Part shown: piece by piece, positions 18,047 through 27,334 of the stretch | Layout: the number at the start of each line of letters is the position of its first letter | Numbering within the stretch: position 1 is the first letter of the stretch | From: Luminiphilus sp051201685 | GTDB taxonomy: Bacteria > Pseudomonadota > Gammaproteobacteria > Pseudomonadales > Halieaceae | NCBI RefSeq assembly: GCF_051201685.1 | Contig: NZ_CP179213.1 | Span: forward strand, 3,162,001 to 3,226,000 | Length of the DNA stretch: 64,000 bases | Reading direction: 5' to 3' | Program-made: the position numbers and the translations under genes | Notes under the pieces: model-generated | The model's input: only the letters and a program-made list of their open reading frames with translations | What the model was told of the DNA's origin: nothing | Database searches by the model: none

Positions 18047-18850
18047 CTACGAATCAAAATGCGCCCGCATTGCAGCCAGGACCACCGACGGATCAGATCG
18101 CCGCTGGTAATCTTTTGATAGATCCAACCAAAGAACCTTGCCCTCACGATCAATCAGTAGCGTGGCCGGTACCGGTAAGGCCACCGATTCATGGGCTAGG
18201 GGAGCAGAGTGGAACCCGGTATTTCGCAATCCGAAGGCATCAGTCACCGCCAGTTGCACATCGGATAGCATCCGTGCCTGCAAACCGTGAAGGTGTCGTT
18301 CTGCCAAAATATCTTCGGGCGGGTCCGTACTGATAGTGACCACCCTGACATCGCGCTGATCAAACTCTGCGCGCAATTCCTCGAGTCGACGCAACTCGCC
18401 GACACAGTAAGGTCACCAGTGGGCTCTGAAAAACTTAATCAACACCAAGTGCCCCTGCAGCGCTTCTGAATCGAAAACCTGCCCCTCGTCGTCTACTGCG
18501 GAGAAATGTGGAATCTCATCACCAACCGCAATCACTTTCTTGGTGTCAACGCTCTGAGAGCTTACCGAGATAGTAAAGGTCAGGAATGCGCTGATCAGAA
18601 TGGCCACTGCAGGTGGAAGACCGCCCACCCAGCTTGTGCCTTTGATATAGGCTGTGACACCTAGGGCAGCCGCGAAAACAAAGGCCACTACAAAACCGGT
18701 TCGATCGTCGGGTAGATTTACCTGGCGAACAAAATAAAACCATAAGGTTGCGGTACAGGCCGCGAGCGTAAAAGCTGTGATACCGAATTTAGTTCCTGCT
18801 TTCAATCGACGAACCCTCAGCTGGCCGTCCTTGAACAATACAAAAAACAC
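18047..18850 (-). CDS. Selenoprotein: membrane-anchored Prx-like (UPYC) protein
   Basis: 267-aa selenoprotein with Sec146 encoded by TGA at 18415-18413 (minus strand). A basic N-terminus (RVRRLK) precedes three membrane segments (about 23-41, 52-69 and 78-96). By the positive-inside rule the C-terminal domain would be periplasmic. That domain (about 108-267) is an AhpC/TSA-redoxin fold: VGDEIPHFSAVDDEGQVFDS, LVLIKFFRAHW-U-PYCVGELRRLEELRAEF, VVTISTDPPED and PATLLIDREGKVLW. The frame is open through the TGA and stays family-like on both sides. The start is GTG; an in-frame stop lies four codons upstream. It converges on the other selenoprotein gene with 66 bases between stops. Likely a membrane-tethered thiol/peroxide oxidoreductase. 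Confidence 0.87.
18382..18415 (-). promoter_or_regulatory. UGA Sec codon with SECIS-like hairpin (2)
   Basis: On the minus strand, 14 bases after the TGA, a 5-bp stem CGAGT/ACTCG (18398-18394 and 18386-18382) encloses the 7-base loop TGCGTCG. The loop lies about 20-26 bases after the UGA with a G at its second position, fitting bacterial SECIS rules. The UGA context (TGG TGA CC) is identical to that of the convergent selenoprotein. Confidence 0.62.
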
Positions 18851-19074
18851 CCGTTGATCTCAATACCGCTAAACAGTGTGGGGAGTTGAGCGAGCTTGAT
18901 AGGCCTTTGCGCCAAGCCATACCCATCTCCGATAACACATTATCAAAAAATTAGCGGCTCCATGAATGAATGGCCGCATAGATGCAGCCACCACCTCCTC
19001 GCAAACGGAGAGATTCACGACCAGTGAATTTGAACCTCCCTGCCGGAACCTTCCTTGGATACAGAAGGTCCGAT

Positions 19075-21132
19075 CTAATCGTCGCTGAGTAGGCTCACTG
19101 ACGCTTTGATTCTTTCAAGGGGTGACAGCTTGTTTTTGTACCAAATAGGCGATGACCACACCCGCTCCTGAAGCGTCTTGGGTAAATCTGGGCGAGGCTC
19201 AACTCCAGCCTTCACTGCATCCCACGTTGACCAGCGACACGTTGGATTTTCCAGCACTCGTACATAGTAAAAGGCTTCCTGACCAGCCTCAAAATCAGGG
19301 TCCTGCCAGACGGCCTTAAGTTCGGCAGCACCCACATCCGGTGTAATCGAGCAATCAGCTAGATTGACTCGAGCGCCGTTATCGGGGCACCGGTGAGTCG
19401 TTGGATCGACGGAGAGTCCGTCACTGCAAGCCACATCATAGACCTGCTCTGCATGCTCTCCACCTTTTACAAAGCCCTTGATTACCTGCACGCGCTGCAG
19501 CGGCACGCCACCAACTGCGTCACTGACAGCCCACACTAGAAACTGTGGTGCACTGTCACCCGAGGCGATCAGGTCAGACCCCATACTGACACCCTGGGCA
19601 TACGCTTTTTTGGCCATTTGAGGGTCATCAATAATGGCAGGATCAAACTCATAGCCGCCAAAAAAGCGCACCTTCATTCGCGGTCCGCTGGTCGCAAAGG
19701 TCTCCTTACGCCGAAAGGCATCGTAAATAGCCTCGCGAGTATTTTCTTCAGCCCACACCCCTGCAATCCCTGAGGCACCCCAAGTCGCAAATGTTGATAG
19801 GGTCAAATAGTCTTTGCCCTCGACTTCCTTCAGTAGATTCGGTGCGCTGTACTTAACGATAGTACGCATCAAAAATGAGGCGGGTACCGAACCCCGCATT
19901 TCCGGAGTGCCGTCGAGTAAACCCACCTTAGAATAAAAATTTTCCTCATCATCCGAGATAGCCCCTGTATGGGTATCGCTGGCGCCCACGAAACCAAACT
20001 TGTAAGGGTTTTTGGTGCCCGACTCAGACAACGCCATGCCACGCAGTAACCCATCTCGGACGTAACTCCCCGGAGCGACACTGTCTAGCGTCGTGGCAAC
20101 CCGAAAAGGCATGAGTTCAAAATTAGCCCATTCGTCGGTTTCAGATAGCAACGGGTGCGTTTCAGAGGTGCCTTTCACTTGAGTGATTTCTACCAGGGGT
20201 TCATTGCGCATACGCAGGTCGGCGTAGTCGTCGTCCATGGGGTCACCCGCCCAATCGGCCAGAGCAAACATGGCACCATTGGATCCATTGGAATTATGCG
20301 GTATCGCTAGACTCTCAACGCCCTGGTCGCGCAAGTCGTCCATCCAGTTCCAAAGGCCTTCAGGATTCTGGGAGTGAAAGCGTGAGAAGGGGACCTCGGG
20401 TAACCGATCGGTTCCCTGGAAGATCACGTTTCGATGCAAGTTGCCCATTTCATCCGTCGAAGAGGTGTACTCATAAGCCGCAAAAGTCGTGAACTTACCC
20501 GGTTGGTTGTACTGGTCAGCCGCATTAATACTGTCAGCCCAGGCCGACCGGGTGACTGCCTCTATTTCCACCTCATCAAGATTACCGGCAATTAATTCGC
20601 CCACCACATCAGGTAAAAATGTTGCAAACGCCGTTTGCCTGCCAAAAAAGCTGTAGGCCCCGTAATTATCCGGAGCGTTTATATTATGTATAGGCTGCGC
20701 CGCGCTAGTTTTAGAGAACTTAGTGGTGGTATCCGCAGCCTCCTTCAATAAGCCCATAAACATGGCGTGATCGGTCACGGCATAAAAATCTAGGGGCTGA
20801 CGCAGCTGCATTTCATAGCCCGATGGGTGGGCAAGAGGTTCGCCTTTGGCATATCGATAAGCATCATAAGGCGTAGCTACAGTTCCAAAGGCATAAGCAT
20901 CGAAGGAGTAACCGGTGTGAACATGTAAGTCACCGAAATAGGCATTCCTTTCAGCACTGTACTGTCGACGATCGACTATCGTGTTATTGATCTCAAGCAC
21001 CTGGCTGGGAATATTTGCGCGGGCGGACATGGTCTCACTGATATCGGGGCCCTGCTCCATACAAGCAGTCAGGCTGATCAAAACAGGTGTCACCAGCCAC
21101 ATATATCCAGCATGCATTTTGATTCGATTCAT
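19075..21132 (-). CDS. DUF3604 family lipoprotein
   Basis: 685-aa protein of the DUF3604 family, PHP-like metal-binding proteins of unknown reaction. The N-terminal signal ends in a lipobox (LISLTAC), so it is probably lipid-anchored. A metal-binding pattern is seen in YFGDLHVHTGYSFDAYAFG and YAVTDHAMFMGLL, with further family blocks ESLAIPHNSNGSNG, FGFVGASDTHTG and a C-terminal FYYVRVLENPTCRWSTWD. Such genes are common in marine Gammaproteobacteria, often near sulfatases and amidohydrolases, both of which occur a few kb away here. ATG at 21132, with GGGATGGGTAA just before it. Confidence 0.85.
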   Translation of the reverse strand: MNRIKMHAGYMWLVTPVLISLTACMEQGPDISETMSARANIPSQVLEINNTIVDRRQYSAERNAYFGDLHVHTGYSFDAYAFGTVATPYDAYRYAKGEPLAHPSGYEMQLRQPLDFYAVTDHAMFMGLLKEAADTTTKFSKTSAAQPIHNINAPDNYGAYSFFGRQTAFATFLPDVVGELIAGNLDEVEIEAVTRSAWADSINAADQYNQPGKFTTFAAYEYTSSTDEMGNLHRNVIFQGTDRLPEVPFSRFHSQNPEGLWNWMDDLRDQGVESLAIPHNSNGSNGAMFALADWAGDPMDDDYADLRMRNEPLVEITQVKGTSETHPLLSETDEWANFELMPFRVATTLDSVAPGSYVRDGLLRGMALSESGTKNPYKFGFVGASDTHTGAISDDEENFYSKVGLLDGTPEMRGSVPASFLMRTIVKYSAPNLLKEVEGKDYLTLSTFATWGASGIAGVWAEENTREAIYDAFRRKETFATSGPRMKVRFFGGYEFDPAIIDDPQMAKKAYAQGVSMGSDLIASGDSAPQFLVWAVSDAVGGVPLQRVQVIKGFVKGGEHAEQVYDVACSDGLSVDPTTHRCPDNGARVNLADCSITPDVGAAELKAVWQDPDFEAGQEAFYYVRVLENPTCRWSTWDAVKAGVEPRPDLPKTLQERVWSSPIWYKNKLSPLERIKASVSLLSDD

Positions 21133-21450
21133 TTACCCATCCCACTGACTAATTATGATTATTTGGCCTTTCCGAACGTGACGTTGCTTAGAGCCTGCAA
21201 AGCACAGACCCAACGCCCTCAATTAACTAAGGGTCAAAGCAATCACCCGACATATTGGGCCACATGCGGCGAGCTAACACCATAGATCAATGCCGTACTT
21301 TTAGCAGTACAGAGAAGCTAAGAATTTCACGAAAACACACCGCTAATGCGGCTTTTTTTGAGGGTGGCAACACATTCTCCCAACTCACAGAGCACTACTT
21401 AGGCAAGTTTTGTAGGGAAATACACGGGCCACTCCGAGGCATGAACAGTG
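21133..21450. other. Intergenic region with orphan plus-strand terminator
   Basis: Both flanking genes are on the minus strand. No protein gene is supported. It should hold the promoter of the DUF3604 gene. On the plus strand a small hairpin GTACT/AGTAC (about 21293-21308) and a terminator-like CCGC-TAAT-GCGG plus seven T (21340-21359) suggest a possible small transcript. Confidence 0.5.
21340..21359 (+). terminator. Possible Rho-independent terminator, no gene upstream
   Basis: A short CCGC/GCGG stem with a TAAT loop is followed by C and seven T. No plus-strand protein gene ends here, so it may close a small RNA or be chance. Confidence 0.4.
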
Positions 21451-21999
21451 TTAGTAGTGGCCACTCCACGCCAAAGGCTCACTCGCCCAGCGCTCCTCCT
21501 CGTTGAGAATGGTCAAGCCATGCTCGTGCCGCAGTTCGTTAATCGGTTTGTCTAACCAGGGCTCTGGAAATTGATAGGGCCATTTTTTTGACATTGATCG
21601 GGATCGCTTAATTACGCGCCATTTGAGCTTGCGCGTCCTCCACAATAGTCGGGGAAAGAAGGCCCAACCCAACTCTTTCACAAACGCTCGATACAACGCT
21701 TTAATCTCGGGGAGCTTCCCATATTTTCGAATGTAGGACAGGCGCCACTGGCACCCCCAAAGCAGCCAGCTATCAAGGCCAGCTTCTTGCTCGAGGCTAG
21801 TATCCATACCAAAAATAACATGGGTCGCATCGTGCTCTAGCAGGAGTCTCGATGTGCTGCTATCCATCATGACTTTACGGTCAAGGGCCATCAGGTAATT
21901 GTGAAATTCCTCAATACCCTCTCTCAAGGTCATCGTACAATGTTGTTGCTGATATTTTAAAAGCACGTCACCCTCCAAAAGTTTTTCTGGCAGTCGCAC
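21451..21999 (-). CDS. COQ4-like protein
   Basis: 182-aa protein with the metal-site pattern of COQ4: His56-Asp57-x-x-His60 followed after exactly 11 residues by Glu72 (HDATHVIFGMDTSLEQE). The rest is helical with a basic stretch (about 117-137). COQ4 supports ubiquinone biosynthesis, and recent work links it to ring decarboxylation/hydroxylation; bacterial homologues are less well known. I assign it to the family from the motif alone, so function is tentative. GTG start with GAGG just ahead. It follows the CotH gene by 31 bases and may be co-transcribed with it. Confidence 0.6.
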   Translation of the reverse strand: MRLPEKLLEGDVLLKYQQQHCTMTLREGIEEFHNYLMALDRKVMMDSSTSRLLLEHDATHVIFGMDTSLEQEAGLDSWLLWGCQWRLSYIRKYGKLPEIKALYRAFVKELGWAFFPRLLWRTRKLKWRVIKRSRSMSKKWPYQFPEPWLDKPINELRHEHGLTILNEEERWASEPLAWSGHY

Positions 22000-22030
22000 A
22001 CCTCACCCTACGCCAAATCTAGACCTCGAG

Positions 22031-24124
22031 TCACTGCTGCAATAGCTCCTCGAGCAATGTTTCTCGCCGAACCGCCACAAACTCCTTGATGGAAGCGCGG
22101 CTCGGAGAACAAAACGTCATTGAATCACCGTCGATTTCTTCAGGATTATAGATTTGGGAGCACTCTGAATCACCGAGTACAGTTTCAGCGTCTGCCGCGT
22201 CGGTTGATCTAATCGCAGCGTCAAGGCGTTCACGGCGCTCCTCTAAGGTGGGTGCGAGAAGCGTCCAGTCAAAGTGCTGATCCAAAATGCGCTCAATTTC
22301 TTGGTATAGCTGCTGGCGAGAATTATCGTTGGGGCTGCTGTCCGAACCAAAAATAATTTCCCATAAAATAGGTGGGTAATTGGGGTAAAAAAACCGCCCC
22401 GCCCAGTGGGGGGAGACACCATTATCAAACGCCGTCGTTGACGCCAGGTCGGTAAATGCCTCAACGTTTAAGATCTGATTGCAGATTGGAAGAAAAGCAT
22501 TCACCGCACAGTTTGGGCCGGTAACGTCAATGAGGGTGTAATCAAAATCCGTGGGGATATAAATCCAGCGGCCCGATGGTGAGTTGTAATACAAATAATA
22601 ATTGTTGGCGACCCGAACGTAATGATCAACCGCCCCTAAAACGATCTCCGTCGCCTGAGCCTTGATAAATCCGGCCACATCAAACCGCTCAGACAAGGCC
22701 TCTGCAGTCGGCCTGCCCTGCACAAAACTTGCGAAATCTTGCAAAGCCGCCCGCGCCTCATCAAGAGATTTTTTCTTGGTCTTTAAGTCGTAAGTCGGTT
22801 TGTAGGGCACAAACTGGGAGACGTTGCCCGCACTGCCATCGCCATTGATATTGGAATTTACAAAGTCTGGATTTAAGTAATTGTCCTCCCCCAACCACTC
22901 CAGCGCTGAATCGGGGTCAGATTTTTCGACACCCACAATGCAGAAATTTTCATTGAAAAAAACCGTCGATGCCTCATAGGGATCGCAGTCGCGATTAGCC
23001 GCATCGGGTTCTGCTAAATTGCCAGGCGCTCCTGTCTTGAACAAATACCCATTTTTGTCGAAGTAAAGCTTCAAAAAGGGCTTATCGATTTGCTCCATCA
23101 TGGTAAACACGCCCATATTGAACGTTTGGGGCAAGGCCGCGTTATACAGTGTTTGATCTTCTGTACCGGTTATCACGAGATTTACTTGAGCATGTGTGGC
23201 TCGGGCCGCTGGCACACCGGCTGCGTTCAACAATTCATGGGCGAGCACTTCACGCTGGTAGGTCGGGTCGTCTCGATTAAAACGAAATCGAAGCTTTTCA
23301 ACATCCATAAACTCTCGACCGTCAGCCTCGGGGTATTCAACGAGGTCTTGACCGACAATATCGTAGCAGGGCTCACCTGAAACAGCGGCTGGATTGCCAT
23401 TGGCGTCGATACACGCGTAAACACTTTCGTCCTCATCAAACTCTTCATCAAATTTTACCGAGAAGGCAAAGCGCCTAGGTCGATTGGGCTCACTCTCTTG
23501 GTCCACAGGATATTGCCGGCTGGTGTTGCCCTGCATTTTGAAGCCGACCTTTTCGACTTGAGTCTCAGTACCGTCAGCATTTAAATAGCTGAAATCTGCT
23601 TGGCGATACACCTCACTGTGAGAAAAAGAGGTCAACGGCGACGCACTACCGCTGGCATCGTTGATCGAGTAATTCGCGCGAATAGTATCTAGCTCAAAAG
23701 CTCGCCACTCTTCCAAAGTCATAGTCAGACGCACTTGGTGTAGCCGGTCAGCGGAGAAAAGCTCAGTGCTGGCGTTGCTCGAGCATGAAATTCCAATGTC
23801 GGTGACGTCTTGCCCTTCAGTGACGCCCGAACCACCCTCAATATCGCAGTCTAGGCGAGGCGGCTCACTGACAATGACAACGTCGTAAGGGGCGTCCGCT
23901 CGAGTAAAATCGGCAAAGACAAAGGAGCCGTCTTGATCAACTTCCAGCTGAATATCCCCCAGCCCCAGTACTAGTGGCTCGCCAGAGTCGAGGCCCGTCA
24001 CCGTTCCGCCAACGGAAAAGAAAGCGCTGGGGTCAGGACTAACCGTAGGATCGCCACCGCCAGCGCCGCCCAGCAAACTGACGATCGACAACAGCTCAGC
24101 AAAAAATTGACTAAGACTGGACAT
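22031..24124 (-). CDS. CotH-family protein
   Basis: 697-aa protein with a CotH-like atypical kinase fold over about residues 125-600. Visible family segments are RLTMTLEEWRAFE, VGFKMQGNTSR, RRFAFSVKFDEEF, VEKLRFRFNRDDPTYQREVLAHELLNAAGVPAARATHAQVNLV, a long central part with MGVFTMMEQIDKPFLK, and WIYIPTDFDYTLID. CotH proteins phosphorylate spore coat proteins in Bacillus; non-sporing marine bacteria carry extracellular versions of unknown role. The N-terminus is hydrophobic and glycine-rich with a carboxypeptidase-regulatory-like beta domain (about 35-120), so it is probably surface or periplasmic. ATG with AAGGAAG eight bases upstream. Confidence 0.85.
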   Translation of the reverse strand: MSSLSQFFAELLSIVSLLGGAGGGDPTVSPDPSAFFSVGGTVTGLDSGEPLVLGLGDIQLEVDQDGSFVFADFTRADAPYDVVIVSEPPRLDCDIEGGSGVTEGQDVTDIGISCSSNASTELFSADRLHQVRLTMTLEEWRAFELDTIRANYSINDASGSASPLTSFSHSEVYRQADFSYLNADGTETQVEKVGFKMQGNTSRQYPVDQESEPNRPRRFAFSVKFDEEFDEDESVYACIDANGNPAAVSGEPCYDIVGQDLVEYPEADGREFMDVEKLRFRFNRDDPTYQREVLAHELLNAAGVPAARATHAQVNLVITGTEDQTLYNAALPQTFNMGVFTMMEQIDKPFLKLYFDKNGYLFKTGAPGNLAEPDAANRDCDPYEASTVFFNENFCIVGVEKSDPDSALEWLGEDNYLNPDFVNSNINGDGSAGNVSQFVPYKPTYDLKTKKKSLDEARAALQDFASFVQGRPTAEALSERFDVAGFIKAQATEIVLGAVDHYVRVANNYYLYYNSPSGRWIYIPTDFDYTLIDVTGPNCAVNAFLPICNQILNVEAFTDLASTTAFDNGVSPHWAGRFFYPNYPPILWEIIFGSDSSPNDNSRQQLYQEIERILDQHFDWTLLAPTLEERRERLDAAIRSTDAADAETVLGDSECSQIYNPEEIDGDSMTFCSPSRASIKEFVAVRRETLLEELLQQ

Positions 24125-24556
24125 AAAATAAACTTCCTTAAGGGCCCCGACAGCTTAAACATTCAGACAAAACTTTATCAATCCCACCACTCACTGGCCA
24201 GACTGACAGGTCACACATTTGCGCTTGTTTCGCTATTTGGGGAAAACCAATGCCGGTCTATTCGATGCCCAGCTTTATTTTTGTGCGGGGATTTAGTCGC
24301 CATATTTTGTCGCCAAATAGCAGCGTTAAAAAGGCTTTTGAAACCGTTATTTTGGAAGGCCCGTGGGAAATCGATACCTTTATAAGTTTCACCTTGGCGC
24401 CAGCAATGGAAGCATTTTGTGGAGCGCCTGCAAAGTGCAGTGGGTAGGGAAGTGCCAATTCGTTAGGGCAATCATCAACTGCGGCTTTCGGGCCAGCAAC
24501 AGCACTTAAATGCCGATTTCTAGCAAGCCCCCATTAATGAAGGAGGCAGGCCTAAG
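24125..24556. other. Intergenic region with long-range inverted repeat
   Basis: No gene supported on either strand. A 9-bp inverted repeat GCTATTTGG (24232-24240) / CCAAATAGC (24313-24321) spans 72 bases, and GTCGCCA occurs twice within it. The region lies upstream of the CotH gene and downstream of the methyltransferase gene. Confidence 0.45.
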
Positions 24557-25579
24557 TCATCCGGTTTTTTTACGCCGACCACGGCGCGAGCTTGTCGCTG
24601 AATCAGCAGCCTTGGGGTCGGGTAAATTCTTCCAAGCGACGCCCAAAGCTAGGTCCATGGCTGCGGCATCAAAGAGCCCTTTTGGGGTGCCATTGAGTGC
24701 CTCAACCATAGCGGCGACGTGTTCGGGTGTGGTGCCACAACAACCACCTATAACCGTAGCGCCAGCATCACGCGCAAAAACGGCGTACTGGGCCATAAGC
24801 TCGGGGCTGCCGTGGTAATGAATCGCGCCATCAACGTACTCCGGGATACCACAGTTCCCCTTAGCCGCCACAGGTATCGCAGAGTTAGTTGCTAACAGCT
24901 CGCGGGCAGAATGCATTAACTCAGCAGGGCCCACGCCACAGTTAGCCCCCATCACGCTCAAGCCTAATTCCTCCGCGCAGCGTACAAAGTCCGTCGGAGT
25001 AATACCCATCATGGAACGCTTCGCGGTATCAAAGGTCATGGTGGCGCAAACGGGTAGTCCGGTTTTCTTACCGGCCTCCGCGGCCGCTGCGACCTCTTCA
25101 TTGGCAGACATAGTCTCGATCCACAGAACGTCAGCACCGCCCTCCGCCAAGGCTTCTGCTTGCTCGGTAAAACACGTTACAGCAGCTTCATAAGTCAAAG
25201 CTCCCATCGGTTCAAACAGTTCGCCCGTGGGACCAATAGACCCCGCCACTAGCGCCTTTCGGCCGGTTTTTTGGGCGTGCGCTTCCACCGCTTGGCGTGC
25301 CAAGTTTGCCGCGGCGATGTTGAGTTCACGCACACGGTTTTCGGCTTGGTGCAGCTTTAGGCGCAGGGCATTGCCCCCAAAACTATTGGTAAGAATCAGG
25401 TCAGACCCAGCAGATAGAAATTCTCCGTGTAGCCAGAGTACATCTTCGGGTTTCTCGAGGCACCACAGCTCAGGCGGATAACCCGCCTCTAAGCCTCGGC
25501 CAAAAAAATTGGATCCGGTAGCACCGTCAGCGACGCACCAGCCTTTATCGGCGATCAGGGCTGAAATTGGGTTTTCCAT
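24557..25579 (-). CDS. Homocysteine S-methyltransferase family protein
   Basis: 340-aa zinc methyltransferase domain protein, betaine-homocysteine methyltransferase/MetH N-terminal type. It shows GWCVADGATGSNFFGRG at the N-terminus, SDLILTNSFGGN, AGSIGPTGELFEPMG and DVLWIETMSANEE. The zinc ligands are Cys in GANCGVG and the Cys pair in GGCCGTTPEH. It transfers a methyl group to homocysteine or a similar thiol from an unidentified donor (betaine or a methylated sulfur compound is plausible in a marine cell). The C-terminus is a short basic tail. ATG at 25579. It appears to be a single-gene unit. Confidence 0.85.
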   Translation of the reverse strand: MENPISALIADKGWCVADGATGSNFFGRGLEAGYPPELWCLEKPEDVLWLHGEFLSAGSDLILTNSFGGNALRLKLHQAENRVRELNIAAANLARQAVEAHAQKTGRKALVAGSIGPTGELFEPMGALTYEAAVTCFTEQAEALAEGGADVLWIETMSANEEVAAAAEAGKKTGLPVCATMTFDTAKRSMMGITPTDFVRCAEELGLSVMGANCGVGPAELMHSARELLATNSAIPVAAKGNCGIPEYVDGAIHYHGSPELMAQYAVFARDAGATVIGGCCGTTPEHVAAMVEALNGTPKGLFDAAAMDLALGVAWKNLPDPKAADSATSSRRGRRKKTG

Positions 25580-25694
25580 GAAGGCGACCTTTTGCGGGCT
25601 AAAAAAGAAGGCCGGAAGGATACCTAAATTTTTGCGCTGTGGATCGGCACATTACACGCCAATTGGTCAAAAGCTACTGACCGAGTGGCACGCC

Positions 25695-27227
25695 CTAACC
25701 AGCGCTCGCTCGCACCTGCAGCATTTGCTGCATTTGCTGCATCATGCGATCAATCGTAAAACTCGCCGTTGGCTGGCGAGGTGGGAACTGCTGGAAAGTT
25801 TGCAGCCACTTGCCTACTTCCTGCTGCGTGGGCACAAACAGCCACAGCTGATCTGCAAAAAATCGTGCGTAGGCGCTGGAATCGATTGAGGTCTCATAAG
25901 GGTCAGTGCGCAAGTTCACAATGCGCGGAAAATTGAGCGATTCTCGAGGCCCACCCCAACCCTCCATCTGAAAGGCGAAATGGATTTTCCAGTCATTCCA
26001 GCGCATCGCATTTAGATTCGCGTTGTCATCGAAGTAAAAAACCGTGCTGCGGGCACTCGCTCCCTCACCCGCGAGCAGCGCACGCTGATCATAGCCGTCT
26101 AGGTGCACTTTGAAAGTTTTATCACCCACTTGAAGACCTTGCTTCAGCTTTGCGCCAATGTCAGATTCTCCAGCTGCCGCTAGGAAGGTTGGCAACCAAT
26201 CCTGATGAGACACGATGTCATTGATGAGAGTGCCCGGTGCTACAACACCAGGCCACCGAATTAAGGCTGGCACCCGAAACCCACCCTCCCAAGTAGAACC
26301 CTTCTCACCCCGGAAGGGCTCTGCACCGCCGTCAGGGTAGGTATTGGTTTGTGAGCCATTATCGGTGGAGTAAACAACAATAGTGTTGTCGGCAATGTTC
26401 AAAGATTCCAATCGGTCCAATACGCGCCCTACATGATGATCGTGCTCCTTCATGCCGTCGGCGTACAAACCATAACCCGAGCTCCCCTCCCACTTAGGGG
26501 CTAATCGGGTCCACACGTGCATGCGCGTGGTATTGAGCCACACAAAAAATGGCTTGCCGCTGGCATGGGCCTTTTCAATAAAATCCAGTGCCGCATTGGT
26601 AAACTCCTCATCGGCAGTTTCCATGCGCTTACGTGTCAGCGGCCCGGTGTCCTCTACCTTGCCATCACTATAGGAATGAATGACGCCGCGAGGTGCAAAT
26701 CGCTTATGAAACTCCGGGTCTTTGGGATAAAAGTACGTCTCGGGCTCTTCTTCAGCGTTCAAATGGTAGAGGTTGCCAAAAAACTCATCAAACCCGTGGT
26801 TGCTAGGTAGAAATTCGTCTTTGTCACCCAAATGATTCTTACCAAACTGACCGGTGGCGTAACCCAGTGGCTTAAGCAACTCGGCAATCGTAGGGTCCTC
26901 CGGCTGAAGACCAATGTCTGCACCCGGTAAGCCCACTTTGAGCAGCCCCGTGCGCAATGGATGCTGACCGGTGATGAAGGCAGAGCGGCCTGCGGTGCAG
27001 CTCTGCTCTCCGTAGTAATCGGTGAACATGGCACCCTCTTGGGCTATGCGGTCGATGTTGGGAGTTCGGCTGCCCAACATCCCACGGTGATAGGCGCTAA
27101 TATTTGACCAACCGATATCATCGCCCCAAATAACAAGAATATTGGGCTTATCACTGTCGGCGCTTGCGGCATTACCCGAAATAGCCAACAGTAATAGGAC
27201 CAATACTGGCTTCAACATTCTGGTCAT
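25695..27227 (-). CDS. Secreted arylsulfatase
   Basis: Type I sulfatase of 510 aa. A signal peptide (MTRMLKPVLVLLLLAISGNAASA) leads into NILVIWGDDIGW, whose Asp pair binds calcium. The catalytic Cys77 lies in SCTAGRSAFITGQHP, to be turned into formylglycine by a separate maturase. Later motifs are HPLRTGLLKVG, FGKNHLGD, PFFVWLNTTRMHVWT, YSTDNGSQTNTYPDGG and FRGEKGSTWEGGFRVP. It removes sulfate from organic sulfate esters in the periplasm or outside the cell. ATG at 27227 with a strong GGAGGGAAG site. The protein continues past the sulfatase core with a Met/Gln-rich end (RMMQQMQQMLQV). Confidence 0.93.
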   Translation of the reverse strand: MTRMLKPVLVLLLLAISGNAASADSDKPNILVIWGDDIGWSNISAYHRGMLGSRTPNIDRIAQEGAMFTDYYGEQSCTAGRSAFITGQHPLRTGLLKVGLPGADIGLQPEDPTIAELLKPLGYATGQFGKNHLGDKDEFLPSNHGFDEFFGNLYHLNAEEEPETYFYPKDPEFHKRFAPRGVIHSYSDGKVEDTGPLTRKRMETADEEFTNAALDFIEKAHASGKPFFVWLNTTRMHVWTRLAPKWEGSSGYGLYADGMKEHDHHVGRVLDRLESLNIADNTIVVYSTDNGSQTNTYPDGGAEPFRGEKGSTWEGGFRVPALIRWPGVVAPGTLINDIVSHQDWLPTFLAAAGESDIGAKLKQGLQVGDKTFKVHLDGYDQRALLAGEGASARSTVFYFDDNANLNAMRWNDWKIHFAFQMEGWGGPRESLNFPRIVNLRTDPYETSIDSSAYARFFADQLWLFVPTQQEVGKWLQTFQQFPPRQPTASFTIDRMMQQMQQMLQVRASAG

Positions 27228-27334
27228 CGCGCTTCCCTCCGTGTCTTTAACGCTTACCGCGCCACGCTGCACCTATGCTTATCTCACTGGGCTTGTAGGG
27301 CCATAAACGTCAACACAGCAGCCCGCAAGGTGAT

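Noticed and set aside
16979..18415. The two in-frame TGAs as nonsense mutations or sequencing errors making pseudogenes
   Set aside because: Two independent genes have TGA at the same active-site position in the same fold, each with the second Cys preserved, beside a full selABC cassette. Coincidence is unlikely.
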